A DNA stretch of 64,000 bases from Aliarcobacter sp. (GTDB taxonomy: Bacteria > Campylobacterota > Campylobacteria > Campylobacterales > Arcobacteraceae): NCBI GenBank assembly GCA_028688995.1, contig JAQTXB010000010.1, positions 29,948 through 93,947 on the forward strand, read 5' to 3'. Of the stretch, positions 54,365 through 62,424 are shown piece by piece. A model generated the notes under the pieces. The model did not search any database, was not told the origin of the DNA, and was given only the letters and a program-made list of their open reading frames with translations. Positions within the stretch are counted from its first letter, which is position 1, and every line of letters begins with the position of its first letter. A program made the translations under genes and the position numbers.

Positions 54365-56353
54365 ATGATTAAATCAGTTTGTGGTTATTGTGGTGTTGGA
54401 TGTGGATTAGAATTTGAAGAAAATAAATTAATAGGTGATGTTGTATATCCCACAAATGAAGGAAAACTTTGTTCAAAAGGAATATCTGAACTTATCAGTA
54501 TTCAAACTCCTACTAGATTATTAAGACCTAAAGTAAGAGATGATTTAACACAAGAGTTCAAAGAAACAACTTGGAGTAATGCAATAAATAAAATTGCCAC
54601 GAAAATAGCCTTATCTCAAAAAGAAAAAGTAGGATTTTATCTATCAGGTCAACTTTTAACAGAAGATTATTATATTGCTAATAAACTGATGAAAGGTTTT
54701 ATTGGAACTAATAATGTAGATACAAATAGCCGAACTTGTATGTCAAGTGCCGTTGTTGCATATAAAAAATCTTTAGGAGCTGATTATGTTCCAGTTCGTA
54801 TGAATGATGTACATGATGCTAATTTACTTATTTTAGTGGGAGCAAATACAGCAGAAGCCCATGTAGTTTTTCATAATAGAATCAAAACTGCGAAAAAACA
54901 AGGTCTAAAAATTATTGTAATTGATCCTAGATTTACTGATACTGCAAAAATAGCTGATTTATTTCTTCCAATAAAACCAGGAAGTGATATTGACTTTTGG
55001 AATTTAGTATCAAAAAGAATCATAGATGAAGGTTTAGTTGATGAAAAATTTGTTGAAGAACACGTAAATAACTATGACTTACTAAAAAATAAATTCAAAA
55101 GAGTTCCTGTTACAAAAATGCTAAAAAGAACAGGTTTAAGCCCTGAGCAATTTGAAGAATTTTGGCAACTTTACAAAGAAAATGAAAACATCATAACAGC
55201 ATGGACAATGGGAATAAATCAATCATCTCAAGGGGTTGATAAAAATCTAGCTATCATAAATACTCACCTTTTAACTGGAAAAATATTCACAAAAGGAAAT
55301 GGTCCATTTTCACTAACTGGTCAACCAAATGCAATGGGAGGAAGGGAAGTTGGAGGACTTTCAACAATGCTTGCGGTTCATTTAGGATTTGAAAAAGAGT
55401 CAGTTGATAAAGTAAAAGAGTTTTGGAAAACTACAAAAGTTTCAAATATCCCAGGACTTACAGCCACTCAAATGCTTGAAGCAAATCTTGATGTTTTAAT
55501 TATCTGTCACACAGACCCAATTTATCATCTTCCAAATAGAAATAAAATGGAAGAGTTAATGAAAAAAATCCCAATGGTTGTGGAAATAAATGCCTATGAA
55601 AATTCTGAGAGTGCAAAATTTGCCCATATTAGACTTCCTGCTGCTCCTTGGGGAGAAAAAGAGGGAACTCAAACAAATCTTGACCGAACAATCACAAAAC
55701 AAGAAAAACTAACAAGAACTTCTATAGATTGTCTTCCTGATTGGGAAATTTTCCAACTAATTGCTCAAAGATTAGGATATAAAGAAGCCTTTAATTTTAC
55801 ATCAACAAAAGAGATTTTTGAAGAGTATCAAGAGATGACAAAACTAAATCCACATTTAAATATCTATGAAGCTTCGTATGATAATTTGTCAAAGGAACCA
55901 TTTATTTGGGGAGAAAAAATCAGAGAAAATAGAGAGTTTCTAACAAAAGATAAAAAAGCAAACCTATTTTTTGTGGAAAATAAACTACTAAGCGAAAAAA
56001 CAAACCTAAAATATCCCTTGACACTACTAACAGGAAGAACAAGAGACCAATGGCACACAGGAACAAAAACAAATCTTCCAAGAACTCTTTTGAAATATAA
56101 AGAGCTAAATTTTTGCGAAATTCACCCAACAAACGCAAAACAATTTGGAATCCAAGATGGAGATACAATAAAAATCTCATCAATTAGAGGAGAAATAGAA
56201 TCAAAAGCGATTCTAACAGAAGATATAAGAATAGACACAATTTTTATGCCAATAAGTAATAGAGATATAAACTATCTAACACACGATTTATATGATAAAG
56301 ACTCACTGCAACCTGATTATAATCATAGTGCAGTTAGGGTTGAGAGGGTTTAG
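54365..56353 (+). CDS. nasA: Assimilatory nitrate reductase, NasA/NarB-type molybdoenzyme
   Basis: The start is MIKSVCGYC (54365), with AGGA 6 bases upstream; the track adds 5 residues. The 662-residue Mo-bisMGD enzyme has an N-terminal 4Fe-4S motif (CGYCGVGCG ... LCSKG). The Mo-ligand Cys is in NSRTCMSSAVVAYKKSLG, matching nitrate reductases rather than selenocysteine formate dehydrogenases, and GQPNAMGGREVGG is also present. No Tat signal is present, so it is cytoplasmic and assimilatory. It reduces nitrate to nitrite. It is shorter than NasA forms that have an extra C-terminal 2Fe-2S domain. The electron donor is not encoded beside it. Confidence 0.87.
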   Translation: MIKSVCGYCGVGCGLEFEENKLIGDVVYPTNEGKLCSKGISELISIQTPTRLLRPKVRDDLTQEFKETTWSNAINKIATKIALSQKEKVGFYLSGQLLTEDYYIANKLMKGFIGTNNVDTNSRTCMSSAVVAYKKSLGADYVPVRMNDVHDANLLILVGANTAEAHVVFHNRIKTAKKQGLKIIVIDPRFTDTAKIADLFLPIKPGSDIDFWNLVSKRIIDEGLVDEKFVEEHVNNYDLLKNKFKRVPVTKMLKRTGLSPEQFEEFWQLYKENENIITAWTMGINQSSQGVDKNLAIINTHLLTGKIFTKGNGPFSLTGQPNAMGGREVGGLSTMLAVHLGFEKESVDKVKEFWKTTKVSNIPGLTATQMLEANLDVLIICHTDPIYHLPNRNKMEELMKKIPMVVEINAYENSESAKFAHIRLPAAPWGEKEGTQTNLDRTITKQEKLTRTSIDCLPDWEIFQLIAQRLGYKEAFNFTSTKEIFEEYQEMTKLNPHLNIYEASYDNLSKEPFIWGEKIRENREFLTKDKKANLFFVENKLLSEKTNLKYPLTLLTGRTRDQWHTGTKTNLPRTLLKYKELNFCEIHPTNAKQFGIQDGDTIKISSIRGEIESKAILTEDIRIDTIFMPISNRDINYLTHDLYDKDSLQPDYNHSAVRVERV

Positions 56354-56370
56354 AAACTATAAACTAATAT

Positions 56371-56394
56371 AAAAAGGGGCTAAATACCTGCCCC
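56371..56394 (-). terminator. Rho-independent terminator of the sulfate operon
   Basis: On the minus strand GGGGC, an 8-9 base loop, GCCCC and TTTTT form one of the few GC-rich terminators in the window. It overlaps the cysA stop codon. Confidence 0.88.
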
Positions 56395-57405
56395 ATCTTG
56401 GAATGTCCTTAATTCCCTTGGAATTATTCCAATAATATCACCTTTATTGAGGTTTTTATTTTTAAATTCATGGTGAGAGATTTCAACTAAAATTGTTTTT
56501 GTATTATCTTCTACATCTTCTAAATCAATTTTAACTTGTGAACCTGCAAGTTGGATATATTTAATCTTTGCTTTTGAAATAATATCTTTATCTTCACTTG
56601 AAACTATTTCTAACTCATGTGGTCTGATATGATATTTTTGCTCCATATCATTTTTTCGTTCATGAAACAGATTTACATTTCCCAAAAAGTTTATAACAAA
56701 CTCATTTGCAGGATTATGAAATACCTCTTCAGGTGTTCCTACTTGTTCTATTTTTCCCTTACTTATTACTACTATTCTATCTGCAACTTCAAGTGCTTCT
56801 TCTTGGTCGTGTGTTACTAAAATTGTTGTGATTTTCAGCTCTTCTTGAAGCTGTTTTAACCACCTTCTTAAATCTGAACGCACTTTTGCATCTAAAGCAC
56901 CAAATGGTTCATCTAAAAGTAAAACTTTTGGCTCAACTGCTAATGCCCTTGCAAGTGCAACTCTTTGTCGCTGACCACCTGAGAGTTGCCAAGGAAATCT
57001 GTTTGCAAATCCATCAAGTTGGATAAGATTTAAAAGTTTTGTAACTTTTCTATTTATCTCATCATTTGATAATCTTTGTTTTTTGGGTTTTACTCTTAAT
57101 CCAAAGGCAATATTCTCAAAAACTGTCATATGTCTAAATAGCGCATAATGTTGGAATACAAATCCAATATCTCTTTGAGCTATATCTTTTTTTGCTACAT
57201 TTATTTGATTAAATAAAATCTCGCCATTATCAATATCTTCAACTGTTTCAAGTCCCGCTATCATTCTTAAAAGTGTAGTTTTTCCACTTCCTGATGGCCC
57301 AAGTAGTGCCAGTAATTCACCTGGGATTATCTCTAAATTTATATTTTTAAGAGCAACAAAGTTTCCAAAATATTTTGTTAAATTTTTTACTTCAATTTTC
57401 ATCAT
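56380..57405 (-). CDS. cysA: Sulfate/thiosulfate ABC transporter ATP-binding protein
   Basis: A 341-residue ATPase with Walker [11 protein letters not shown]-loop FVFQHYALF, signature [20 protein letters not shown], Walker B LLLDEP, the CysA-typical [16 protein letters not shown]-loop THD and a C-terminal TOBE-like regulatory domain (about 240-341). It powers sulfate import. Two successive ATGs could start it. It is the last gene of the operon, 17 bases after cysW, and is followed by a strong terminator. Confidence 0.95.
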   Translation of the reverse strand: MMKIEVKNLTKYFGNFVALKNINLEIIPGELLALLGPSGSGKTTLLRMIAGLETVEDIDNGEILFNQINVAKKDIAQRDIGFVFQHYALFRHMTVFENIAFGLRVKPKKQRLSNDEINRKVTKLLNLIQLDGFANRFPWQLSGGQRQRVALARALAVEPKVLLLDEPFGALDAKVRSDLRRWLKQLQEELKITTILVTHDQEEALEVADRIVVISKGKIEQVGTPEEVFHNPANEFVINFLGNVNLFHERKNDMEQKYHIRPHELEIVSSEDKDIISKAKIKYIQLAGSQVKIDLEDVEDNTKTILVEISHHEFKNKNLNKGDIIGIIPRELRTFQDGAGI

Positions 57406-57421
57406 TTTTTCCTAAAGTTTA

Positions 57422-58279
57422 TTATTGCTTGTCTAATTTGTCTAATTGTCTTTGAACTTTCCACTCTAAAATATATTTTAGAACCAAAGTTAAAAGAGCA
57501 AGTATTGCCAAGAGTGTTGAAACAGCAAAGGCTGCTACAAAATTATATTCGTTATATAAAATCTCAACTTGCAAAGGCATTGTATTTGTAACACCTTGGA
57601 TATGTCCAGAAACAACTGAAACCGCCCCAAACTCTCCCATTGCTCTTGCATTACATAAAATCACTCCATAAATGAGTCCCCATTTTATATTTGGAAGTGT
57701 AACTTTCCAAAATGTTTGAAATCCCGTTGCTCCTAGTAAAAGTGCAGCTTGTTCTTCATCATTTCCCAACTCTTGCATAAGTGGAATTAATTCCCTTGCC
57801 ACAAAGGGAAAAGTCACAAATATAGTTGCTAGCACAATTCCAGGAACTGCAAAGATTATTTGTACATCATTTGCAATTAACCAATGACCAAACCAACCTT
57901 GTGCTCCAAAAAGCAAAACATAAACAAATCCTGAGATAACTGGACTTACAGCAAAAGGTAAATCAATTAAAGTTATCAAAAAACTTTTTCCAAAAAAAGA
58001 GTATTTAGCTATTGCCCAAGAAGCTGCTACTCCAAAAACTAAGTTTAAAGGCACTGCAATTGCAGCTGTAATAAATGTAAGTTTTATTGCTTGTAAAACA
58101 TATTCATTTGTAAATGATTCAAAATATGCCTCGTAACCTTTTCTAAAAGCTTCTGCAAAAATTGTAATCAAAGGAGCAACTAACATAATCAATAAAAAAG
58201 TAATCGCAGTTGTTATTAATAAATATTGAACTAATTTTGACTCTTTTTGAGATGATTTTGAATTACTAATAGTTTTCAT
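57422..58279 (-). CDS. cysW: Sulfate ABC transporter permease CysW
   Basis: The start is set at ATG 58279, which has GGAGG 4 bases upstream and overlaps the cysT stop (ATGA); the track's start 11 codons earlier lies inside cysT. The 285-residue permease has about six helices and the EAA-type loop ([27 protein letters not shown]). Family features include [18 protein letters not shown]. It pairs with CysT to form the sulfate channel. Confidence 0.94.
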   Translation of the reverse strand: MKTISNSKSSQKESKLVQYLLITTAITFLLIMLVAPLITIFAEAFRKGYEAYFESFTNEYVLQAIKLTFITAAIAVPLNLVFGVAASWAIAKYSFFGKSFLITLIDLPFAVSPVISGFVYVLLFGAQGWFGHWLIANDVQIIFAVPGIVLATIFVTFPFVARELIPLMQELGNDEEQAALLLGATGFQTFWKVTLPNIKWGLIYGVILCNARAMGEFGAVSVVSGHIQGVTNTMPLQVEILYNEYNFVAAFAVSTLLAILALLTLVLKYILEWKVQRQLDKLDKQ

Positions 58280-59130
58280 ATAGCCTCCATTCCTTTTCTT
58301 CTTGAGCTCCATCGTTGAAGCATATTAATTAATAACAACATTACAAAAGAAATCAAAAGCATCACCACAGCAATTGCAGTTGCTCCTGCATAATCATATT
58401 GTTCAAGTTTTGTAATAATCAAAAGTGTACTTATTTCTGTTTTCATTGGCATATTCCCAGCAATAAAAACAACAGAACCATATTCACCAAGAGCTCTTGC
58501 AAATGACAAAGCAAAACCTGTCAAAACAGATGGAAAAATTGTAGGAAGAATCACTTTATAAAATATTTGCCATCGTGTAGCTCCCAAACTTGAACCTGCT
58601 TCTTCTTGTTCTATTTGAATCTCTTCAAGAGCTGGTTGAATTGTTCGAACTACAAAAGGAAGTCCTATAAAAATTAAAGCTATAGTAATTCCTATTGGAG
58701 TAAAAACTACTTTAATTCCAAGTGGTTCTAAATATTGTCCAAACCAACCTTGAGTCGAATACAAAGTCGTAAGTGCAATTCCTGAAACTGCCGTGGGCAG
58801 TGCAAAAGGCAAATCAACAATTGCATCAAAAACTCTTTTTCCCAAAAATGTATATCTCACTAAACACCAAGCGACAATCAAACCAAAAATCGTATTTACA
58901 AGAGCTGCAATTAATGAAGTAAAAAAAGTAAGCTTGTAACTTGCAATTACTCTATCACTTGTTGTAGCATTTATAAATACTTGCCATCCCATACTAAAAG
59001 CTTCAGTAAAAAGTGCAAGCAGAGGAATCATAACTATGATACTTAGATAAAAAACTGTATATCCCATAGTCAAACCAAAACCAGGTATTGGTGACTTTTG
59101 CCTTTTTAATATTCCAAAATTTAGTCTCAT
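58276..59130 (-). CDS. cysT: Sulfate ABC transporter permease CysT
   Basis: A 284-residue permease starting with [23 protein letters not shown], as expected for CysT/CysU. It has about six helices, the EAA loop ([28 protein letters not shown]) and [25 protein letters not shown] lies 10 bases upstream of the ATG. Its start overlaps the stop of the upstream EAL gene by 4 bases, so its translation is tied to a c-di-GMP gene. Confidence 0.95.
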   Translation of the reverse strand: MRLNFGILKRQKSPIPGFGLTMGYTVFYLSIIVMIPLLALFTEAFSMGWQVFINATTSDRVIASYKLTFFTSLIAALVNTIFGLIVAWCLVRYTFLGKRVFDAIVDLPFALPTAVSGIALTTLYSTQGWFGQYLEPLGIKVVFTPIGITIALIFIGLPFVVRTIQPALEEIQIEQEEAGSSLGATRWQIFYKVILPTIFPSVLTGFALSFARALGEYGSVVFIAGNMPMKTEISTLLIITKLEQYDYAGATAIAVVMLLISFVMLLLINMLQRWSSRRKGMEAI

Positions 59131-60359
59131 TTTAGAATTTCTCCTTTTTTTAAATCTTTTACATTTTTTGGTTCATCAAACCAATATCCTTGAAAATAAT
59201 CAATTTCTAAATCTTTACAAGTTTCATAAATTTCTTTTGAAGAAACAAACTCTGCAACAGTTTTTATTCCTACTTTTTTAGCAAAAAAAACTATTGCTTC
59301 CACTACTGCTTTTGCTGATTTAGTTTTATTTATATCTTGAATAATAGAGCCATCAAGTTTTATAAAATCTGCTTGTAATTTAACTAAATATGAAAAATTA
59401 GAATAACCCGTTCCAAAATCATCAATGGCAATTTTGACTCCAAGATTTTTTACAACTTTGATAAAGGAGATTACCTCTTCAATATTATCAATACCTTCAC
59501 TCTCTGTTATCTCTATAGTTAGGAAATATCCTATGTCAAACTCATAAACTTTTTGAATTAAAAAATCAACAACATCTTTTTCTAAAATGTCACTTATTGA
59601 TAAATTAATACTAAATTCAATATTTTTATTTTCAAAAAATTCAAAAGATTTTTGTATTACTTTTTTTGTAATTTCACTATATAAATTTATTTTTTTTGCC
59701 CTATCAATAAAAAAATATGGACTAACTATTTCGTCCTTAGAGTTTTTCATACGAACTAATATTTCGTATTTTTTTTCAAACTGATTACTTATACTTTGAG
59801 CAAAAATTTCAAATTTATCCCTTTTTATTGCTTGGATAATTTGAGCTTCCCAATATAAATCTTGCTCGATTGATAAAGAGTTTGGATGACAAAAATGTTG
59901 TTGTTCTCCATCATAAATAACTAGATTATGTTTTATAACTCTTGTTTGTTTTAAAGCAAATTCTGCACTAAATAAAAGCTCAGGATAATTTAATGCAACA
60001 CCAACTCGCAAAGGAATATAAACCCTAAAACCATCTAATTCAATAGGTGAATAACCAAAATACCAAATAATCGATTTTATAGTTTGTATAAATCTATCTT
60101 TTGAAATATCTTCACTTGAAGCAGACGCAAAAATGTCTGCTCCTAAATAATAGATTTTGCTATTTAAAAATTTATTCTCCAATCTTAATGAGATAATTTT
60201 TAATACCTTCTCACCAAAATCGTACCCATAATAATGATTTATATTTCCAAAACCATTAATATCAAAAATAGCTACTTTATTGAATTTATTATTTTTATTA
60301 TCTTCTAAAAACTCTTTTCTATTTGGAAGATTAATTTCATTTTCTTCATCTATTTTCAT
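59127..60359 (-). CDS. Degenerate GGDEF-EAL protein inside the sulfate transport operon
   Basis: The start MKIDEENEINLP (60359) is preferred over the track's TTG, which lies within the only ribosome-binding site (TTTGGAG); the 13-base spacing is long, so the start is not certain. The GGDEF domain (about 15-160) has lost its motif (YYLGADIFA). The EAL domain (about 170-405) has the variant YEILVR but keeps NLSISD, EITESEG, AIDDFGTGYS, IKLDGS, AEFVSS and QGYWF. It is cytoplasmic with no sensor domain. It sits between sbp and cysT, with a 4-base overlap to cysT. It resembles the EAL part of the regulator at 52117. Confidence 0.85.
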   Translation of the reverse strand: MKIDEENEINLPNRKEFLEDNKNNKFNKVAIFDINGFGNINHYYGYDFGEKVLKIISLRLENKFLNSKIYYLGADIFASASSEDISKDRFIQTIKSIIWYFGYSPIELDGFRVYIPLRVGVALNYPELLFSAEFALKQTRVIKHNLVIYDGEQQHFCHPNSLSIEQDLYWEAQIIQAIKRDKFEIFAQSISNQFEKKYEILVRMKNSKDEIVSPYFFIDRAKKINLYSEITKKVIQKSFEFFENKNIEFSINLSISDILEKDVVDFLIQKVYEFDIGYFLTIEITESEGIDNIEEVISFIKVVKNLGVKIAIDDFGTGYSNFSYLVKLQADFIKLDGSIIQDINKTKSAKAVVEAIVFFAKKVGIKTVAEFVSSKEIYETCKDLEIDYFQGYWFDEPKNVKDLKKGEILK

Positions 60360-60388
60360 ATTAAATCTAAACTCCAAAAGTTTATTAG

Positions 60389-61474
60389 CTATTTATAAAT
60401 AGAATCAAAAGTTCCACCATCATCAAAATGTGTTTTTTGTGTAACTGCCCAACCATCAAATACATCATTGATTTTCACAAGTTCAAGTTTTGGAAATCTT
60501 GCTATATCTTCTTTGTCTGCAAGTTCTGGTTTATATGGTCTATAGTAATTTTTTGCTGCTAATTTTTGACCAGCTGATGAATATAAATATTCTAAATATG
60601 CTTTTGATACTTCATAAGTTCCATGTTTTTTTGCATTTTCATCAACAACAGCAACAGGAGGTTCAGCAACTATAGATATACTTGGAACAACTATTTCAAA
60701 TTCATCTTTTCCCAACTCATTAATAGCTAAGAATGCTTCATTTTCCCAAGCAAGCAACACATCTCCAATTTTTCTTTGAACAAAAGTATTAGTAGCTCCC
60801 CTTGCACCAGAATCAAGAACTGGAACATTTTTAAATAACTTAGAGATATATTCAAGTGCTTTTTTATCGGCTTCTTTATATTTTTGTGAAGTTTTATCAA
60901 CTTTATTTAAATCACCCAACTCTTTTTTTAAAGCATAGGCATAAGCTGCTAAATAGTTCCATCTTGCTCCTCCTGAAGTTTTCGGATTTGGAGTAATCAC
61001 AGAAACTCCATCTTTTATTAAATCATCCCAATCTTTTATGCCTTTTGGATTTCCTTTTCTAACTAAAAATACAATAGTTGAAGTATATGGAGATGAATTA
61101 TTTTCTAATTTTAATTGCCAATCATTTGGAAATAAAGCAGCTTTTTGACTTATTACATCTACATCGTAACCTAAAGCCAAAGTAACAACATCTGCACCTA
61201 AACCATCAATTACCGCCCTTGCTTGTTTTCCTGAACCACCATGTGATTGTTTGATTGTTAAATCTTGACCTGTTTTTACTTTCCAATAAGATGAAAAATC
61301 TTTGTTATATGAAGCATATAACTCCCTTGTTGGATCATATGAAACATTTAAAATCTCTAATGACTTTTTTGCTTTCTCAACTTTTGAATCATAACTCTCA
61401 CTTGAAATTCCTAATGCTGGTATTAATAATGCGCTTAATGCAATATTTCTTAAATTTTTTACTATTTTTTTCAT
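60389..61474 (-). CDS. sbp: Sulfate-binding periplasmic protein
   Basis: The start is the internal ATG at 61474 ([22 protein letters not shown]), where the signal peptide begins; the track's GTG is 10 codons earlier. The mature protein (from about residue 23) has the Sbp/CysP features [54 protein letters not shown] and WENEAFLA. It binds sulfate or thiosulfate for CysTWA. It is the first gene of the operon. Upstream lie two copies of an Rrf2-type motif and a tiny cysteine-bearing ORF. Confidence 0.93.
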   Translation of the reverse strand: MKKIVKNLRNIALSALLIPALGISSESYDSKVEKAKKSLEILNVSYDPTRELYASYNKDFSSYWKVKTGQDLTIKQSHGGSGKQARAVIDGLGADVVTLALGYDVDVISQKAALFPNDWQLKLENNSSPYTSTIVFLVRKGNPKGIKDWDDLIKDGVSVITPNPKTSGGARWNYLAAYAYALKKELGDLNKVDKTSQKYKEADKKALEYISKLFKNVPVLDSGARGATNTFVQRKIGDVLLAWENEAFLAINELGKDEFEIVVPSISIVAEPPVAVVDENAKKHGTYEVSKAYLEYLYSSAGQKLAAKNYYRPYKPELADKEDIARFPKLELVKINDVFDGWAVTQKTHFDDGGTFDSIYK

Positions 61475-61499
61475 TTTATTTTCTCTTTTCAATATAATG

Positions 61500-61523
61500 T
61501 ACACTAAATGTGTGATAATTAAA
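61500..61523 (-). promoter_or_regulatory. Predicted Rrf2 site 1, proximal to sbp
   Basis: This 24-base element shares TACACTAAAT at one end and a TTTAAT-like end on the minus strand with site 2, and its TGATAATT with site 3. It lies about 26 bases before the sbp start codon, where it could govern promoter access. Confidence 0.6.
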
Positions 61524-61555
61524 GATTTAAAAAAAATCTCACCTCTTACTCTTTC

Positions 61556-61588
61556 TTATAATAATTTTTTACACATGTCGCACATCAT
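61556..61588 (-). CDS. Candidate 10-codon leader peptide MMCDMCKKLL
   Basis: Too short for the ORF track. It has a good ribosome-binding site (AAAAGGA, 7 bases before the first ATG) and sits between the two Rrf2-type motifs in the sulfate-operon leader. Two of its ten residues are Cys and three are Met. A sulfur-amino-acid-responsive leader is therefore conceivable, but no clear terminator/antiterminator pair follows. Expression is unproven. Confidence 0.4.
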   Translation of the reverse strand: MMCDMCKKLL

Positions 61589-61610
61589 TTTTAATCCTTT
61601 TAATATAATA

Positions 61611-61634
61611 TACACTAAATTGATGAATATTAAA
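61611..61634 (-). promoter_or_regulatory. Predicted Rrf2 site 2, upstream of the leader ORF
   Basis: Identical to site 1 over TACACTAAAT and over the terminal TTAAA, with 5 of 24 mismatches overall. The sequence on its downstream side (TATTATATT then AAAGGA) parallels that after site 1, as if the sbp promoter region had been duplicated. Confidence 0.6.
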
Positions 61635-61640
61635 AATTAA

Positions 61641-61669
61641 AAAAAATTGACGGTTTAGATTCCTAAACC
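61641..61669 (-). terminator. Rho-independent terminator of rrf2-family gene
   Basis: On the minus strand the 7-base stem GGTTTAG / CTAAACC with a 4-base loop is followed, after GTCAA, by eight T. The stem includes the stop codon of the regulator, so the sulfate operon needs its own promoter. Confidence 0.72.
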
Positions 61670-62116
61670 ACCAATAAATTCTTCTTTATAAATATCTTCT
61701 TTTAATATTGGTTTTTGACCTAAACATGAAGCTATAGTCATCTTATCCAAAATTTGAGCTGTTAAATTTCGTATATTTAAAAAAACTCTTCTAAAATAAC
61801 ATTTATTCTCTTGAGAACATGGTTCATAGCTTGAAACACTAACGCAAGAAATCATTGCAATCATTCCCTCAAAGTGTCTTATAACCTCACCTAATGTTAT
61901 CTCATTTGCATCTTTTGCAAGTGTATAACCACCATATCTTCCGGGAATACTTTTCACCCAACCTGCATTATTCATTTCAAGCATTATATTTTCTAAAAAT
62001 CTTCTTGGAACATCAATGTTTTCAGATAGAATTTTAGTTGAGATTGACTCCCCTTTTAACTCTGCAATTGTGAATAAAGCTCTAAGAGCATAATCTGTCT
62101 TTTTTGATACTTTCAT
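61655..62116 (-). CDS. Rrf2-family transcriptional regulator (possible Fe-S or cysteine regulator)
   Basis: A 153-residue Rrf2 protein with an N-terminal winged helix (KKTDYALRALFTIAEL, STKILSENIDVPRRFLENIMLEM, PGRYGGYTLAKDANEITLGEVIRHFEG). Three cysteines (ISCVSVSSYEPCSQENKCYF, about 95-110) stand in the region that binds an Fe-S cluster in IscR and NsrR, though their spacing differs from IscR. The family also includes the cysteine regulator CymR. It lies between the sulfate operon and nirB, and motif copies at all relevant promoters suggest autoregulation and control of sulfate uptake. Confidence 0.83.
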   Translation of the reverse strand: MKVSKKTDYALRALFTIAELKGESISTKILSENIDVPRRFLENIMLEMNNAGWVKSIPGRYGGYTLAKDANEITLGEVIRHFEGMIAMISCVSVSSYEPCSQENKCYFRRVFLNIRNLTAQILDKMTIASCLGQKPILKEDIYKEEFIGGLGI

Positions 62117-62122
62117 TTAACA

Positions 62123-62146
62123 CCTACTAAATTGGTGATAATTATA
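62123..62146 (-). promoter_or_regulatory. Predicted Rrf2 site 3 overlapping the regulator's own -10
   Basis: The element shares ACTAAAT and TGATAATT with sites 1 and 2, and its CACC and GGTG ends form an inverted repeat. It covers the -10 hexamer and start region of the rrf2 promoter, the classical position for repression. Confidence 0.62.
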
Positions 62147-62169
62147 ATCTATAATTTTTAATTTGTCAA
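62141..62169 (-). promoter_or_regulatory. Consensus sigma-70 promoter of rrf2-family gene
   Basis: On the minus strand TTGACA (62169-62164) and TATAAT (62146-62141) are both perfect and separated by exactly 17 bases, 25 bases before the ATG. A promoter this strong usually requires a repressor, consistent with site 3. Confidence 0.82.
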
Positions 62170-62424
62170 GTAATTTATTTTATATTATTAATAATTTTAA
62201 AAATTTATTTACAAGTTGCAATTTATTTTAAAACATATAAATTTATATATTTAATGTAAAAATAAGTTTAAATATATATATAATCATTAAAAATATTATA
62301 TAAAATCATTAATTATATTTATTTAATTAAAAATTAAGATTATTGATTATTTTATATACACTTTTTTTAATCACAAAAGATTTCTTTATGCAATAATTAT
62401 TTAACGTAAATAAAAGGATTAAAA

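Larger units (their letters stand above)
62117..62424. other. 308-bp divergent intergenic region between rrf2 gene and nirB
   Basis: This contains Rrf2 site 3 and a consensus sigma-70 promoter for the regulator at its left end. The remaining 250 or so bases are extremely AT-rich, and I could not assign a nirB promoter in them. No gene is visible. Confidence 0.65.

Noticed and set aside
54365-56353. Formate dehydrogenase or periplasmic NapA as the identity of the molybdoenzyme
   Set aside because: The Mo-ligand region NSRTCMSSA fits NasA/NarB nitrate reductases, there is no Tat signal, and the gene context is nitrate uptake and nirB.
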